DNA of 64,000 bases from Actinacidiphila bryophytorum (lineage in GTDB: Bacteria; Actinomycetota; Actinomycetes; Streptomycetales; Streptomycetaceae), in assembly GCF_016916835.1 (NCBI RefSeq), contig NZ_JAFFIX010000007.1, positions 124,001-188,000 on the forward strand. The letters run 5' to 3'. Each line of letters starts with the position of its first letter. The stretch's first letter is position 1. The notes beneath the pieces are model-generated. The model worked only from the letters and a program-made list of their open reading frames with translations. It ran no database searches and was not told the origin of the DNA. Below are positions 25,971-33,121 of this stretch, piece after piece. Made by a program: the position numbers and the translations under genes.

Positions 25971-26608
25971 AGCAGCCCCCTCTCGGTGACGGCCCGCACC
26001 TCGGGCACGTCGAAGTCGTCGGCCTTGTGGCCTATCGCGGAGACGAAGACCCGCCCCGCCCCGTGTGTCCTGGTCCAGATCTGCGGCATCACCACGTCCT
26101 GCGCCCGGTCGCCGCCGGCCGGGAAGACCGAGGTGGCCAGCACCTCGTTCGCCGGGTCGGTGGCCACCCAGTAGTGCTCGGTGTGCACCGCGAAGTCCGC
26201 GAGGCCCGCGGTGACCGGGTGCTGCGACGGCGCCAGGTTGACGGTGTAGTCCACGAAGCCCGGCGGGTGCATCAGGAACTGGCCGCCGGTCAGGCGCAGG
26301 TAGTCGATGTCGCCGCGGAAGGAGTCGACGATCCCGCCGTGCCAGCCGGCGAAGCCGGTGCCGGCGCGGACCGCGTCGGCCAGGCCGCGGCTCTGCTCTG
26401 CGGTGATCGCGCCCATGGTCCAGCACTGCACGATCAGGTCGGTCGCGGCCAGCAGCTCCGCGTCGGTGTAGACGTCGAGATCCGGCGAGGTCTCGACGGT
26501 GAAGCCCTGGTCCTTGAGGAAGGGCAGGAAGAGGTCGGTGATCTCCACCGGCGCATGCCCCTCCCAGCCGCCGCGGACGACGAGGGCCTTGCGTGTCGGG
26601 TCGGTCAC
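25955..26608 (-). CDS. ThuA domain-containing protein
   Basis: A 217-residue protein with a class-I glutamine-amidotransferase-like (ThuA) fold. Family signatures are ALVVRGGWEGHAP, IVQCWTMGAIT, GFAGWHGG and VNLAPSQHPVTAGL. ThuA proteins act in trehalose and keto-sugar metabolism and probably bind a sugar substrate. The GTG at 26608 overlaps the stop of the dehydratase-like gene by four bases (GTGA), and its end overlaps the next gene by 16 bases, so all three are translated together. Its exact reaction is unknown. Confidence 0.85.
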   Translation of the reverse strand: MTDPTRKALVVRGGWEGHAPVEITDLFLPFLKDQGFTVETSPDLDVYTDAELLAATDLIVQCWTMGAITAEQSRGLADAVRAGTGFAGWHGGIVDSFRGDIDYLRLTGGQFLMHPPGFVDYTVNLAPSQHPVTAGLADFAVHTEHYWVATDPANEVLATSVFPAGGDRAQDVVMPQIWTRTHGAGRVFVSAIGHKADDFDVPEVRAVTERGLLWASR

Positions 26609-27891
26609 GGGCGTTGCACGCTCCCATCGGTGTTGCGCAGCAGAGCCCACCGGTCGTGGGCCAGCGGTTCCGGCACGGGGTATCTGCCCGCGGCGGCCTC
26701 GTCGAAGTCGACGCCGTGGCCGGGGGCCTGGTTGGGCCGCAGCCCGCCGTCCCTGGCGACGACGGTCCCGGGGAAGACCTCGTGCACGGCCGGCTTGAAG
26801 ACCGCGGCCTCCTGCACCCCGAAGGCGTGGCTGGAGACGTCCATCGCCAGTGTCGCAGCCTGCGCGACCGGGCTGACGTCCGCGGGTCCGTGCGGCGCCA
26901 GGCGCACGCCCTGCAGCTCGCACAGCGCCGCGACCTTCCGCGCCGGGGTCAGCCCGCCCAGGGTGGGCACCCTGATGCGGGCGAAGTCGATGTCGGGGCG
27001 GGCCAGCAGGGCGGCGAACTGCGCCGGGTCGTGGAAGAGTTCGCCGACCGCGAGCGGTACGGGCGAGGCGTCGTGCAGCCGCCGGAAGTGGCCGGCGTCC
27101 TCGGGCGCGAGCAGGTCCTCGACGAAGTACAGCCCGGCGTCCTCGATCCGCCGCAGGAAGTCCCTGGCCTGCCGGGGGTCGAGGCGCTCGTGGACGTCGT
27201 GCAGCAGCTCGACGTCGCCGCCGACCAGTTCGCGTACCCGGGTGAGGACCGCGGGCACGTGCCGCAGGTAGCCGGCGCTGTCCCAGGGCGCGCGCCGGGT
27301 GCGTACCGCCTCGGGGTCGGCGGTGCCGCCGCCCGCGGCGCCGTAGGTGTCGGCGCCGGGGACCGCGGCCTGGATGCGGACGTGCCGGTAGCCGCGTTCG
27401 CAAGCGGCCAGCACCTTGTCGGCGATCTCCGCGGCGTCGCGCCCGTCGACGTGGGTGTAGGCCTCGGCGAAGGCGCGGACCCGGCCGCCGAACAGCGAGT
27501 GCAGCGGCACCCCGAGGCGTTTGGCCTTGAGGTCCCACAAGGCGACGTCGACACCGCCGAGTGCGTTGCCGGTGATCGAACCGCCGCGCCAGTAGGCGCT
27601 GTTGAGCAGCAGCCGGTGGATGTCCTCGATGTCGTCGGGGTCCCGTCCCGCCAGCAGCGGGGCGACGTAGTCGTCGAGGACCGAGCGGACGGCGAGCGTA
27701 CGCTGGGGGTCGCTCGCGCAGCCGAGGCCGTAGAGTCCCGGGTCGTTGGTCTCGACGCGGACGATGAGGTGGGGACAGCCGTGCGGGGCTGTCAGGAACG
27801 TGCGGACGGCCGTGATGCGGAGGGTGGCACCACGCTCCTCGACCCAGGGTGCGGGCGCGAGCGGCGCGAGGCCGGCATCAGGCAAAGCCAT
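26605..27891 (-). CDS. Mannonate dehydratase-like enolase superfamily protein (ManD/RspA type)
   Basis: A 428-residue member of the mandelate racemase/enolase superfamily. The metal ligands are seen in order: HDVHERLDP (Asp and His near residue 225), FVEDLLAP near 250 and VGELFHDP near 277; the later RLAPHGPADVSPV carries a catalytic His. YGLGCASDPQR at the N-terminus and the HDVHE motif are typical of D-mannonate dehydratase and RspA proteins, which dehydrate D-mannonate to 2-keto-3-deoxygluconate. Many RspA relatives have little activity, so the substrate is not certain. An ATG with GGGAG is used. It is the first gene of the operon with thuA-like and Gfo/Idh genes. Confidence 0.83.
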   Translation of the reverse strand: MALPDAGLAPLAPAPWVEERGATLRITAVRTFLTAPHGCPHLIVRVETNDPGLYGLGCASDPQRTLAVRSVLDDYVAPLLAGRDPDDIEDIHRLLLNSAYWRGGSITGNALGGVDVALWDLKAKRLGVPLHSLFGGRVRAFAEAYTHVDGRDAAEIADKVLAACERGYRHVRIQAAVPGADTYGAAGGGTADPEAVRTRRAPWDSAGYLRHVPAVLTRVRELVGGDVELLHDVHERLDPRQARDFLRRIEDAGLYFVEDLLAPEDAGHFRRLHDASPVPLAVGELFHDPAQFAALLARPDIDFARIRVPTLGGLTPARKVAALCELQGVRLAPHGPADVSPVAQAATLAMDVSSHAFGVQEAAVFKPAVHEVFPGTVVARDGGLRPNQAPGHGVDFDEAAAGRYPVPEPLAHDRWALLRNTDGSVQRP

Positions 27892-27936
27892 GCGTGACTC
27901 CCACGTACAGATAGCAGAATAACGTACCGACTCCTG

Positions 27937-27979
27937 AACGTAAGGAGGCCGGTCCGAGTTTGTCAACGCACATGACAAA
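27937..27979 (-). promoter_or_regulatory. Promoter and palindromic operator of the ManD-like operon
   Basis: TTTGTCA-N7-TGACAAA (27959-27979) is a perfect 7-bp-arm palindrome. On the minus strand its inner bases form TTGACA (27961-27966), a consensus -35 box, followed after 18 bases by TACGTT (27937-27942), a plausible -10. A repressor on the palindrome would block the polymerase. Binding by the neighbouring IclR protein is an inference. Confidence 0.55.
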
Positions 27980-28009
27980 CCGGGACCGGCCGGGGAACGG
28001 GGCGTCAGG

Positions 28010-28801
28010 TCAGTGCTGTCCGAGGCGTTTGAGCAGGGTGCTCAGGCTGTGGGCGGCCTCGGTGACGGCCTGTGCGACCTCTTCGAGCCGGGCGTCGTCC
28101 ATCCGGCTCTTGGGCGCCGAGCAGCTGATCGCGTCCATGCCCTGCCCACCGCCGAGCGCGACCGCCACGCAGCGGATGTCGACGGAGTTCTCGCCGTCGT
28201 CCACCGCCCAGCCGCGCAGCCGGGTCTCGGCCAGCTGGGCGAGGAAGGCGTCGGGGTCTGTGACGGTGCTCGGGGTCAGCCGCTCCAGCGGCCAGTCCAG
28301 CCGGCGCTGCACCTCGGCGTGGTCGAACTGCGACAGCACCGCCTTGCCCAGCCCCGTGGCGTGCGCCGGGAGTCTGCGGCCCACCGCCGAGTACATCCGC
28401 AGCGCATGCCGTGACTCGCGTTTTGCCAGGTAGACCACGTGTGTACCGTCCAGCCTGCCCAGGTGGACCGCCTCGCCCGTCTCCTCCGCGAGCGCGTCGA
28501 GGACCGGTCCGGCCAGGCTCGTGACGTCGTCGCCCTCCAGGTAGGCGGTACCCGTCAGCAGGGCCTTGAGCCCGATGCCGTAGCGGGTGCCCGAGGGGTC
28601 GAGATCGACCCATTTGCGGGCCTCCATGGTCCGCAGGATCGCATGCAGGCTGCTCTTGGGCACGGACATGGCCGCGGCCATCTCCGCGAGCGAGAGCCGG
28701 GCGCCCTGCACGCCCAGCAGTTCGAGCACCTCCAGGACACGAGCCGCGGACTTCACCTCTTCGGGCTTGCGCCCACGTGCCGCTTCTACCACCGATTCCA
28801 C
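28010..28801 (-). CDS. IclR family transcriptional regulator
   Basis: A regulator of about 263 residues. The N-terminal winged helix has VKSAARVLEVLELL, LSLAEMAAAMSVPKSSLHAIL and LRTMEARKWVDLD. The effector domain includes VVYLAKRESRHALRMYSAVG and LPAHATGLGKAVL, typical of IclR proteins that sense small acids or sugars. I prefer the GTG at 28801, with GGAGG four bases upstream, because the alternative ATG at 28849 adds an unlike Gly/Arg-rich stretch. It is divergent from the sugar-binding protein gene and upstream of the ManD-like operon on the same strand, so it may control either or both. Confidence 0.85.
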   Translation of the reverse strand: MESVVEAARGRKPEEVKSAARVLEVLELLGVQGARLSLAEMAAAMSVPKSSLHAILRTMEARKWVDLDPSGTRYGIGLKALLTGTAYLEGDDVTSLAGPVLDALAEETGEAVHLGRLDGTHVVYLAKRESRHALRMYSAVGRRLPAHATGLGKAVLSQFDHAEVQRRLDWPLERLTPSTVTDPDAFLAQLAETRLRGWAVDDGENSVDIRCVAVALGGGQGMDAISCSAPKSRMDDARLEEVAQAVTEAAHSLSTLLKRLGQH

Positions 28802-28867
28802 CGATCCTCCGGTCCCCGCGCCTCGCCCACACGGCCGCGCTGAGCCCATCTCACCTCAACCCGTGTC

Positions 28868-28929
28868 TTGACGCTATACCAAACACGACCCTAAGTTCAG
28901 TCACTCCAACGTCATTCGGTCTTCTGAAC
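28868..28929 (+). promoter_or_regulatory. Candidate promoter and operator of the sugar importer operon
   Basis: TTGACG (28868-28873) and TAAGTT (28892-28897) lie 18 bases apart and would start transcription near 28905. GTTCAG (28895-28900) overlapping the -10 and CTGAAC (28924-28929) just downstream form an inverted pair with 23 bases between. This fits repression by the divergent IclR protein. Confidence 0.45.
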
Positions 28930-28952
28930 GGCCGAAGCCTAGGTAGGGGCCC

Positions 28953-30350
28953 ATGCGCACACCATTCGCACGTTTTACCCCGAAAACCAGATTTGCCGCC
29001 GTGACCGTGGCGACCGTCCTGTCGCTGACCCCGCTGGCCGCCTGCGGAGGCGGCTCCTCGGGGTCGGGCGACGCCAAGTCGCTGACGATGTGGACCTTCA
29101 AGCAGTCCCACGTGGCAGCGCTGAAGAACGCCGCGGCCCAGTTCAAGAAGCAGACCGGCATCACCGTCACCGTGCAGGCCTACGGACCCGACGACGCCTA
29201 CACCACCAAGGTGCAGGCCGCGGCCAAGACCCACGACCTGCCCGACGTGCTCGAAGTCCACGCCGACGGCGAGGACTTCGCGCTGGGCGCCACCGGCATC
29301 GCGCGCGACATATCCAAGGAGGTCGGCGCCGACTGGAGCGGCCTGTACCAGAAGGGCGTCCAGACCTCGGGCACCGTGACCCCCGCGCACTACAAGGAGT
29401 CCATCCCCTCCGACTCCAAGACCCACGGCGTCAAGGAGGGCCAGCGCTTCAGCGTGCCCCTGACCTCGGGAACCTTCGGCATCGTCATGGGCAACAAGAA
29501 GATGCTGGCCGCCGCCGGCATCACCGCTCCCCCCGCCAGCTACGAGGAGTTCCTCGCCGACCTCAAGGCGACCACCGCCAAGGACCCCGGGAACGGCGGG
29601 GTCAGCCTCGGCCTCAAGGTCAAGGCCACCGGTCTGACCTGGGGCCTGCAGCCGCTGGCCTTCGGTGAGCTGGGCAAGGAGAAGTACCAGGCGCTGTGGG
29701 GCCAGGACGCCTCCGCCGACTTCGCCTCACCCGACGGGCAGAAGGTGCTCGGCCTGTACGCGCAGATGCAGCCGTACTGGATGCCGGGCACCCAGACCCT
29801 CGACATCGACGCGGCCGACCAGGCCTTCGCCCAGGGCAAGTCCGCCTGGGACATCGGCGGCACCTTCACGCTGGCCTTCCTCCAGCAGAACGGCATGAAT
29901 CCCGAGGACGTCATGGCCTTCGGCTTCCCCGGCCCCCAGGCCGGCGCGGTGCCCAAGCCCGCCCTCGCCCCGCTGGCGCTCACCGGCCTGTCGGTCTCGG
30001 CGACCAGCAGCCACCCGGAGAACGCCGAGAAGTGGATGAAGTTCCTGGCGCAGCCCGCCGTCGCCTCGCAGTTCGCCAAGGACGCCACCGAGGTGCCCTC
30101 CACCGAACTCGGCGCCGACGCCGCCTCCGTGATGGGCGCGACCCTCGCCGACATGACCAAGGCCTTCGAGGGCGCCCCGGAGAACACCTACGACCCGAAC
30201 GTCAACGACTTCCGGCCGCCGGGATACGACCAGGACTCGATGGCGGAGATCCTCGCCGACCTCACCCCGCTGAAGCAGAAGAGCCCCGAGGCCACCGGCA
30301 AGGCCATGGCCAAGCTGAACAACAACTTCTGGGCGACGGCGAACAAGTGA
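28953..30350 (+). CDS. Sugar ABC transporter substrate-binding lipoprotein
   Basis: A 465-residue extracellular solute-binding protein of family 1 (CUT1 importers). The signal peptide ends in the lipobox LAAC near residue 31, followed by GGGSSGSG, so it is a lipoprotein. Conserved family elements are LTMWTFKQSHVAALKNAAAQF near the start and the periplasmic-binding fold with TSGTFGIVMGNKKMLAAAG. It should bind an oligosaccharide outside the cell and deliver it to the two permeases downstream. AGGTAGGGG precedes the ATG, and the stop overlaps the next gene by four bases. The ligand is unknown; the locus points to a mannose-containing glycan. Confidence 0.9.
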   Translation: MRTPFARFTPKTRFAAVTVATVLSLTPLAACGGGSSGSGDAKSLTMWTFKQSHVAALKNAAAQFKKQTGITVTVQAYGPDDAYTTKVQAAAKTHDLPDVLEVHADGEDFALGATGIARDISKEVGADWSGLYQKGVQTSGTVTPAHYKESIPSDSKTHGVKEGQRFSVPLTSGTFGIVMGNKKMLAAAGITAPPASYEEFLADLKATTAKDPGNGGVSLGLKVKATGLTWGLQPLAFGELGKEKYQALWGQDASADFASPDGQKVLGLYAQMQPYWMPGTQTLDIDAADQAFAQGKSAWDIGGTFTLAFLQQNGMNPEDVMAFGFPGPQAGAVPKPALAPLALTGLSVSATSSHPENAEKWMKFLAQPAVASQFAKDATEVPSTELGADAASVMGATLADMTKAFEGAPENTYDPNVNDFRPPGYDQDSMAEILADLTPLKQKSPEATGKAMAKLNNNFWATANK

Positions 30351-31354
30351 CGACCGCACCCCGTCCCGCGCTCACGGAGACGGCCGCGGCCGGCCGGGGA
30401 GCACCTCCCCGGCCGGCAGGTGCGGCCGGCCCCGGCGGCGGCCGGCGCGTGCTGCGCCGCCGCACCTACGAGGCAGTCTCCGGTTACCTCTTCGTCGCCC
30501 CGGCCGTGGTCCTCTTCGCGGTCATGGGCCTGTACACCGTCGGCTACGGCTTCCTGCTGAGCTTCGCCCGGTGGAACGGCTTCGCGCCGCACTGGGACTG
30601 GGTGGGCCTGCAGAACTACAAGGACCTGCTCTGGCAGAACCCGGCCTACGCCCCGCGGCTGCACCACGCGGCGATCCACACGCTGTACGTGATGGTCGCC
30701 GTCCCGCTGCTGACCGTGCTGGTGTCCTTCCCGCTCGCGGTGCTGCTCAACTCGGCCAAGCGGATGCAGGGCGTGCTGCGCTCGGTCTACTTCGTGCCGT
30801 ACGTGACCAGCGGCATCGCGGTCTTCTTCGCCTGGCAGTACATCCTGCAGCCGGACGGCGCGGTCAACAGCGTGCTCAGCACCCTCGGGATGGGCTCGCT
30901 CGCCCAGCCGCAGGGCTGGCTCGGCAATCCGGACACCGCGCTGCCCACCATGATCGTGGTCACCGTGTGGGGCGCCGTGCCGGTCGCGATGCTGCTGTAC
31001 CTGACGGGCCTGCAGGGCATCGACCGCAGCGTGCTGGAAGCCTCACAGCTGGACGGCGCCGGCTGGTGGCGCACCAACGTCTCGGTGGTGTGGCCGCTGG
31101 TACGGCCGATCACCTCGATCGTGGTGCTGCTGAACCTGCGCGACTCGCTGCAGGGCTTCCAGACCTTCCTGGTGATGACCAACGGCGGCCCCGGCGACCA
31201 CACCAACGTGCTCGGCCTTGAGGCCTACCGGCTGGCCTTCCTCAAGGACCTCGCGCCGACCCTCGGGCTCGCCAGTGCGCTCGGCTGGATCCTCTTCGCC
31301 GCCGCGCTGGTCATCGCGCTGGTCAACCTGCGAGTCATGCGGAGCAAGACATGA
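30347..31354 (+). CDS. Sugar ABC transporter permease (MalF type)
   Basis: A 335-residue membrane protein with six hydrophobic segments after a Pro/Gly/Ala-rich cytoplasmic leader. The EAA loop, EASQLDGAGWWRTNVSVVWP (near residue 235), is the site that docks the ATPase. The GTG start at 30347 overlaps the binding-protein stop (GTGA). It works with the second permease to import the bound sugar. No ATPase gene is present in the operon, so a shared ATPase such as MsiK is expected. Confidence 0.9.
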   Translation: MTTAPRPALTETAAAGRGAPPRPAGAAGPGGGRRVLRRRTYEAVSGYLFVAPAVVLFAVMGLYTVGYGFLLSFARWNGFAPHWDWVGLQNYKDLLWQNPAYAPRLHHAAIHTLYVMVAVPLLTVLVSFPLAVLLNSAKRMQGVLRSVYFVPYVTSGIAVFFAWQYILQPDGAVNSVLSTLGMGSLAQPQGWLGNPDTALPTMIVVTVWGAVPVAMLLYLTGLQGIDRSVLEASQLDGAGWWRTNVSVVWPLVRPITSIVVLLNLRDSLQGFQTFLVMTNGGPGDHTNVLGLEAYRLAFLKDLAPTLGLASALGWILFAAALVIALVNLRVMRSKT

Positions 31355-32235
31355 CAACGATTCCCCTCGCCTCCCGGCCGGGCCGCGCCCCCGGCGCCGG
31401 CGGAGCGGCCCGCGCCCGCAGGATCAGCGCCCGGGTGCTGGTCGGCGCGCTGCTCGCGCTGTACGGCGTGATCAGCGTCTACCCCTTCCTGTGGATGGTC
31501 TCGGCGGCCTTCAAGAACCAGGTCGAAGTGGTCCGCGGCGGCCATCTGATCCCGCACCACCCGACCGTCCACACGCTCGTGGACACCTGGAACCAGCTGC
31601 ACTTCTTCCGCTACTTCATGAACAGCCTGGAGGTCACCGCGCTGACCGTGGTATTGACCCTGGCGGTCTACGCGGCCGCCGGGTACGCCTTCGCGGTGCT
31701 GGACTTCCCCGGCCGCGGTGCGCTGCAGAAGCTGTTCGTGGCGCTGCTGTTCGTGCCCGGTGTCACGGTGATGCTGCCGATCGTGCTGCTGGAGAACAAG
31801 ATGGGTATCCTCGGCACCCACATGGGCCTGGTGCTGCCCTTCGTCAACGGCGGAGCGCCCCTGTCGGTGCTGCTGATGACCGGCGCCTTCGCCACCGTGC
31901 CCAAGGAGCTGCGGGAGTCCGCACGGGTCGACGGGGCGAACGAGTTCCACATCTTCACCCGCATCTACCTGCCGCTGACCCGCCCCGCGCTGATCACGGT
32001 GGCGCTGATCACCGCGATCCCCACCTGGAACGAGTACCTGCTGACCCGGGTCTCGCTCAACGACGAGAGCACGTACACGCTGCCGCTGGGCCTGCAGACG
32101 CTCGCCGCGCAGAACGTGCCGCACTACAACAACCTGATGGCCGGTGCGCTCATCGTGGTGGTGCCGGTGATCCTGCTCTTCCTGAGCCTGCAGCGCTACT
32201 TCGTCAACGGCCTGGTCGGGGCGGTGAAGGGCTGA
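31351..32235 (+). CDS. Sugar ABC transporter permease (MalG type)
   Basis: A 294-residue integral membrane partner of the upstream permease, with about six membrane segments. Its EAA loop reads ESARVDGANEFHIFTRIYLP near residue 190. The ATG overlaps the previous stop by four bases (ATGA), and its own stop overlaps the next start (TGATG), so the importer and dehydrogenase are one translational unit. The tail LQRYFVNGLVGAVKG is typical of CUT1 permeases. Confidence 0.9.
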   Translation: MTTIPLASRPGRAPGAGGAARARRISARVLVGALLALYGVISVYPFLWMVSAAFKNQVEVVRGGHLIPHHPTVHTLVDTWNQLHFFRYFMNSLEVTALTVVLTLAVYAAAGYAFAVLDFPGRGALQKLFVALLFVPGVTVMLPIVLLENKMGILGTHMGLVLPFVNGGAPLSVLLMTGAFATVPKELRESARVDGANEFHIFTRIYLPLTRPALITVALITAIPTWNEYLLTRVSLNDESTYTLPLGLQTLAAQNVPHYNNLMAGALIVVVPVILLFLSLQRYFVNGLVGAVKG

Positions 32236-33074
32236 TGCGCATCCTGGTGACGGGGGCCGCAGGCCACATCGGCGGCCATGTCACGGACGAACTGCTGGCT
32301 GCCGGGCACGAACTGGTGCTGACCGACCTGCTGCCGCTGGACGAACCGCGGGCGGCCCGCGTCCACACCGGCGACCTCCAGGACCCCGACCTGGTGCGCA
32401 TGGCGGTGGACGGCGTCGAGGCGGTGGTGCACCTGGGAGCGATACCGCACCCCAACGTGCCCGACCCCAGCGCCATGTTCGCCGCCAACTGCCACACCGC
32501 GCACCGGGTCTTCCAGGAGGCGGGCGCGGCCGGGGTGCGCCGGGTGGTGGCCGCCTCCAGCATGGCGGCGGCCGGCCTCGCGTGGTCCCCCGTGCCGGTC
32601 TCACCGGCGTACGTACCACTGGACGAGGCGCACCCCAGCCTGGTCCGCGACCCCTACGGGCTGTCCAAGACGGTGCTCGAAGAGGTCGCCGCCGCCGCCC
32701 ACCGGCGCTTCGGGCTCGACGCGGTGTGCATGCGCTTCCCCTTCACCGGCACCGGCGAGCGCCTCGACCACTTCCTGGCCGCCTGCGCCGCCGACCCCGC
32801 CGGCCAGCGGCACGACCTGTGGGGCTGGCTGCACACGCTGGATGCCGCGCGTGCGGTGCGGCTGGCCGTCGAGGGCGACATACGCGGCTGCCACGTCGTC
32901 AACGTCACCGCGGCCGACACCACCTCGGCCGTACCGTCCGCGGAACTGATGGCCGCCCACCATCCCGGCGTGCCCGTACCGCCGTCGGTCACCGGGCACG
33001 GCAGCCTTTTCGACACGACCGCCTGTACCGATCTGCTGGGGTTCGTCCCCCGGCGCACCTGGCGCACCGCCTAG
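32235..33074 (+). CDS. NAD-dependent epimerase/dehydratase family dehydrogenase
   Basis: A 279-residue extended short-chain dehydrogenase. The NAD motif GAAGHIGGH is at residue 7, and the catalytic YxxxK appears as YGLSK near residue 140. It is closer in layout to uronate and hexose dehydrogenases (VVHLGAIPHPN, VVAASSMAAAG) than to nucleotide-sugar epimerases. It may oxidise a sugar released by the mannosidases. Its ATG at 32235 shares a base with the permease stop. The mannosidase gene starts 47 bases further on. Confidence 0.82.
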   Translation: MRILVTGAAGHIGGHVTDELLAAGHELVLTDLLPLDEPRAARVHTGDLQDPDLVRMAVDGVEAVVHLGAIPHPNVPDPSAMFAANCHTAHRVFQEAGAAGVRRVVAASSMAAAGLAWSPVPVSPAYVPLDEAHPSLVRDPYGLSKTVLEEVAAAAHRRFGLDAVCMRFPFTGTGERLDHFLAACAADPAGQRHDLWGWLHTLDAARAVRLAVEGDIRGCHVVNVTAADTTSAVPSAELMAAHHPGVPVPPSVTGHGSLFDTTACTDLLGFVPRRTWRTA

Positions 33075-33121
33075 CACCGGCGAACCGACCCGGCAGACCA
33101 TCCAGCAGAAAGAGCACACCT

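Noticed and set aside
25971..26627. Upstream extension of the Gfo/Idh frame
   Set aside because: It is the shadow of the thuA-like gene in another frame; the GTG at 25970 has a good ribosome site and matches the family start.
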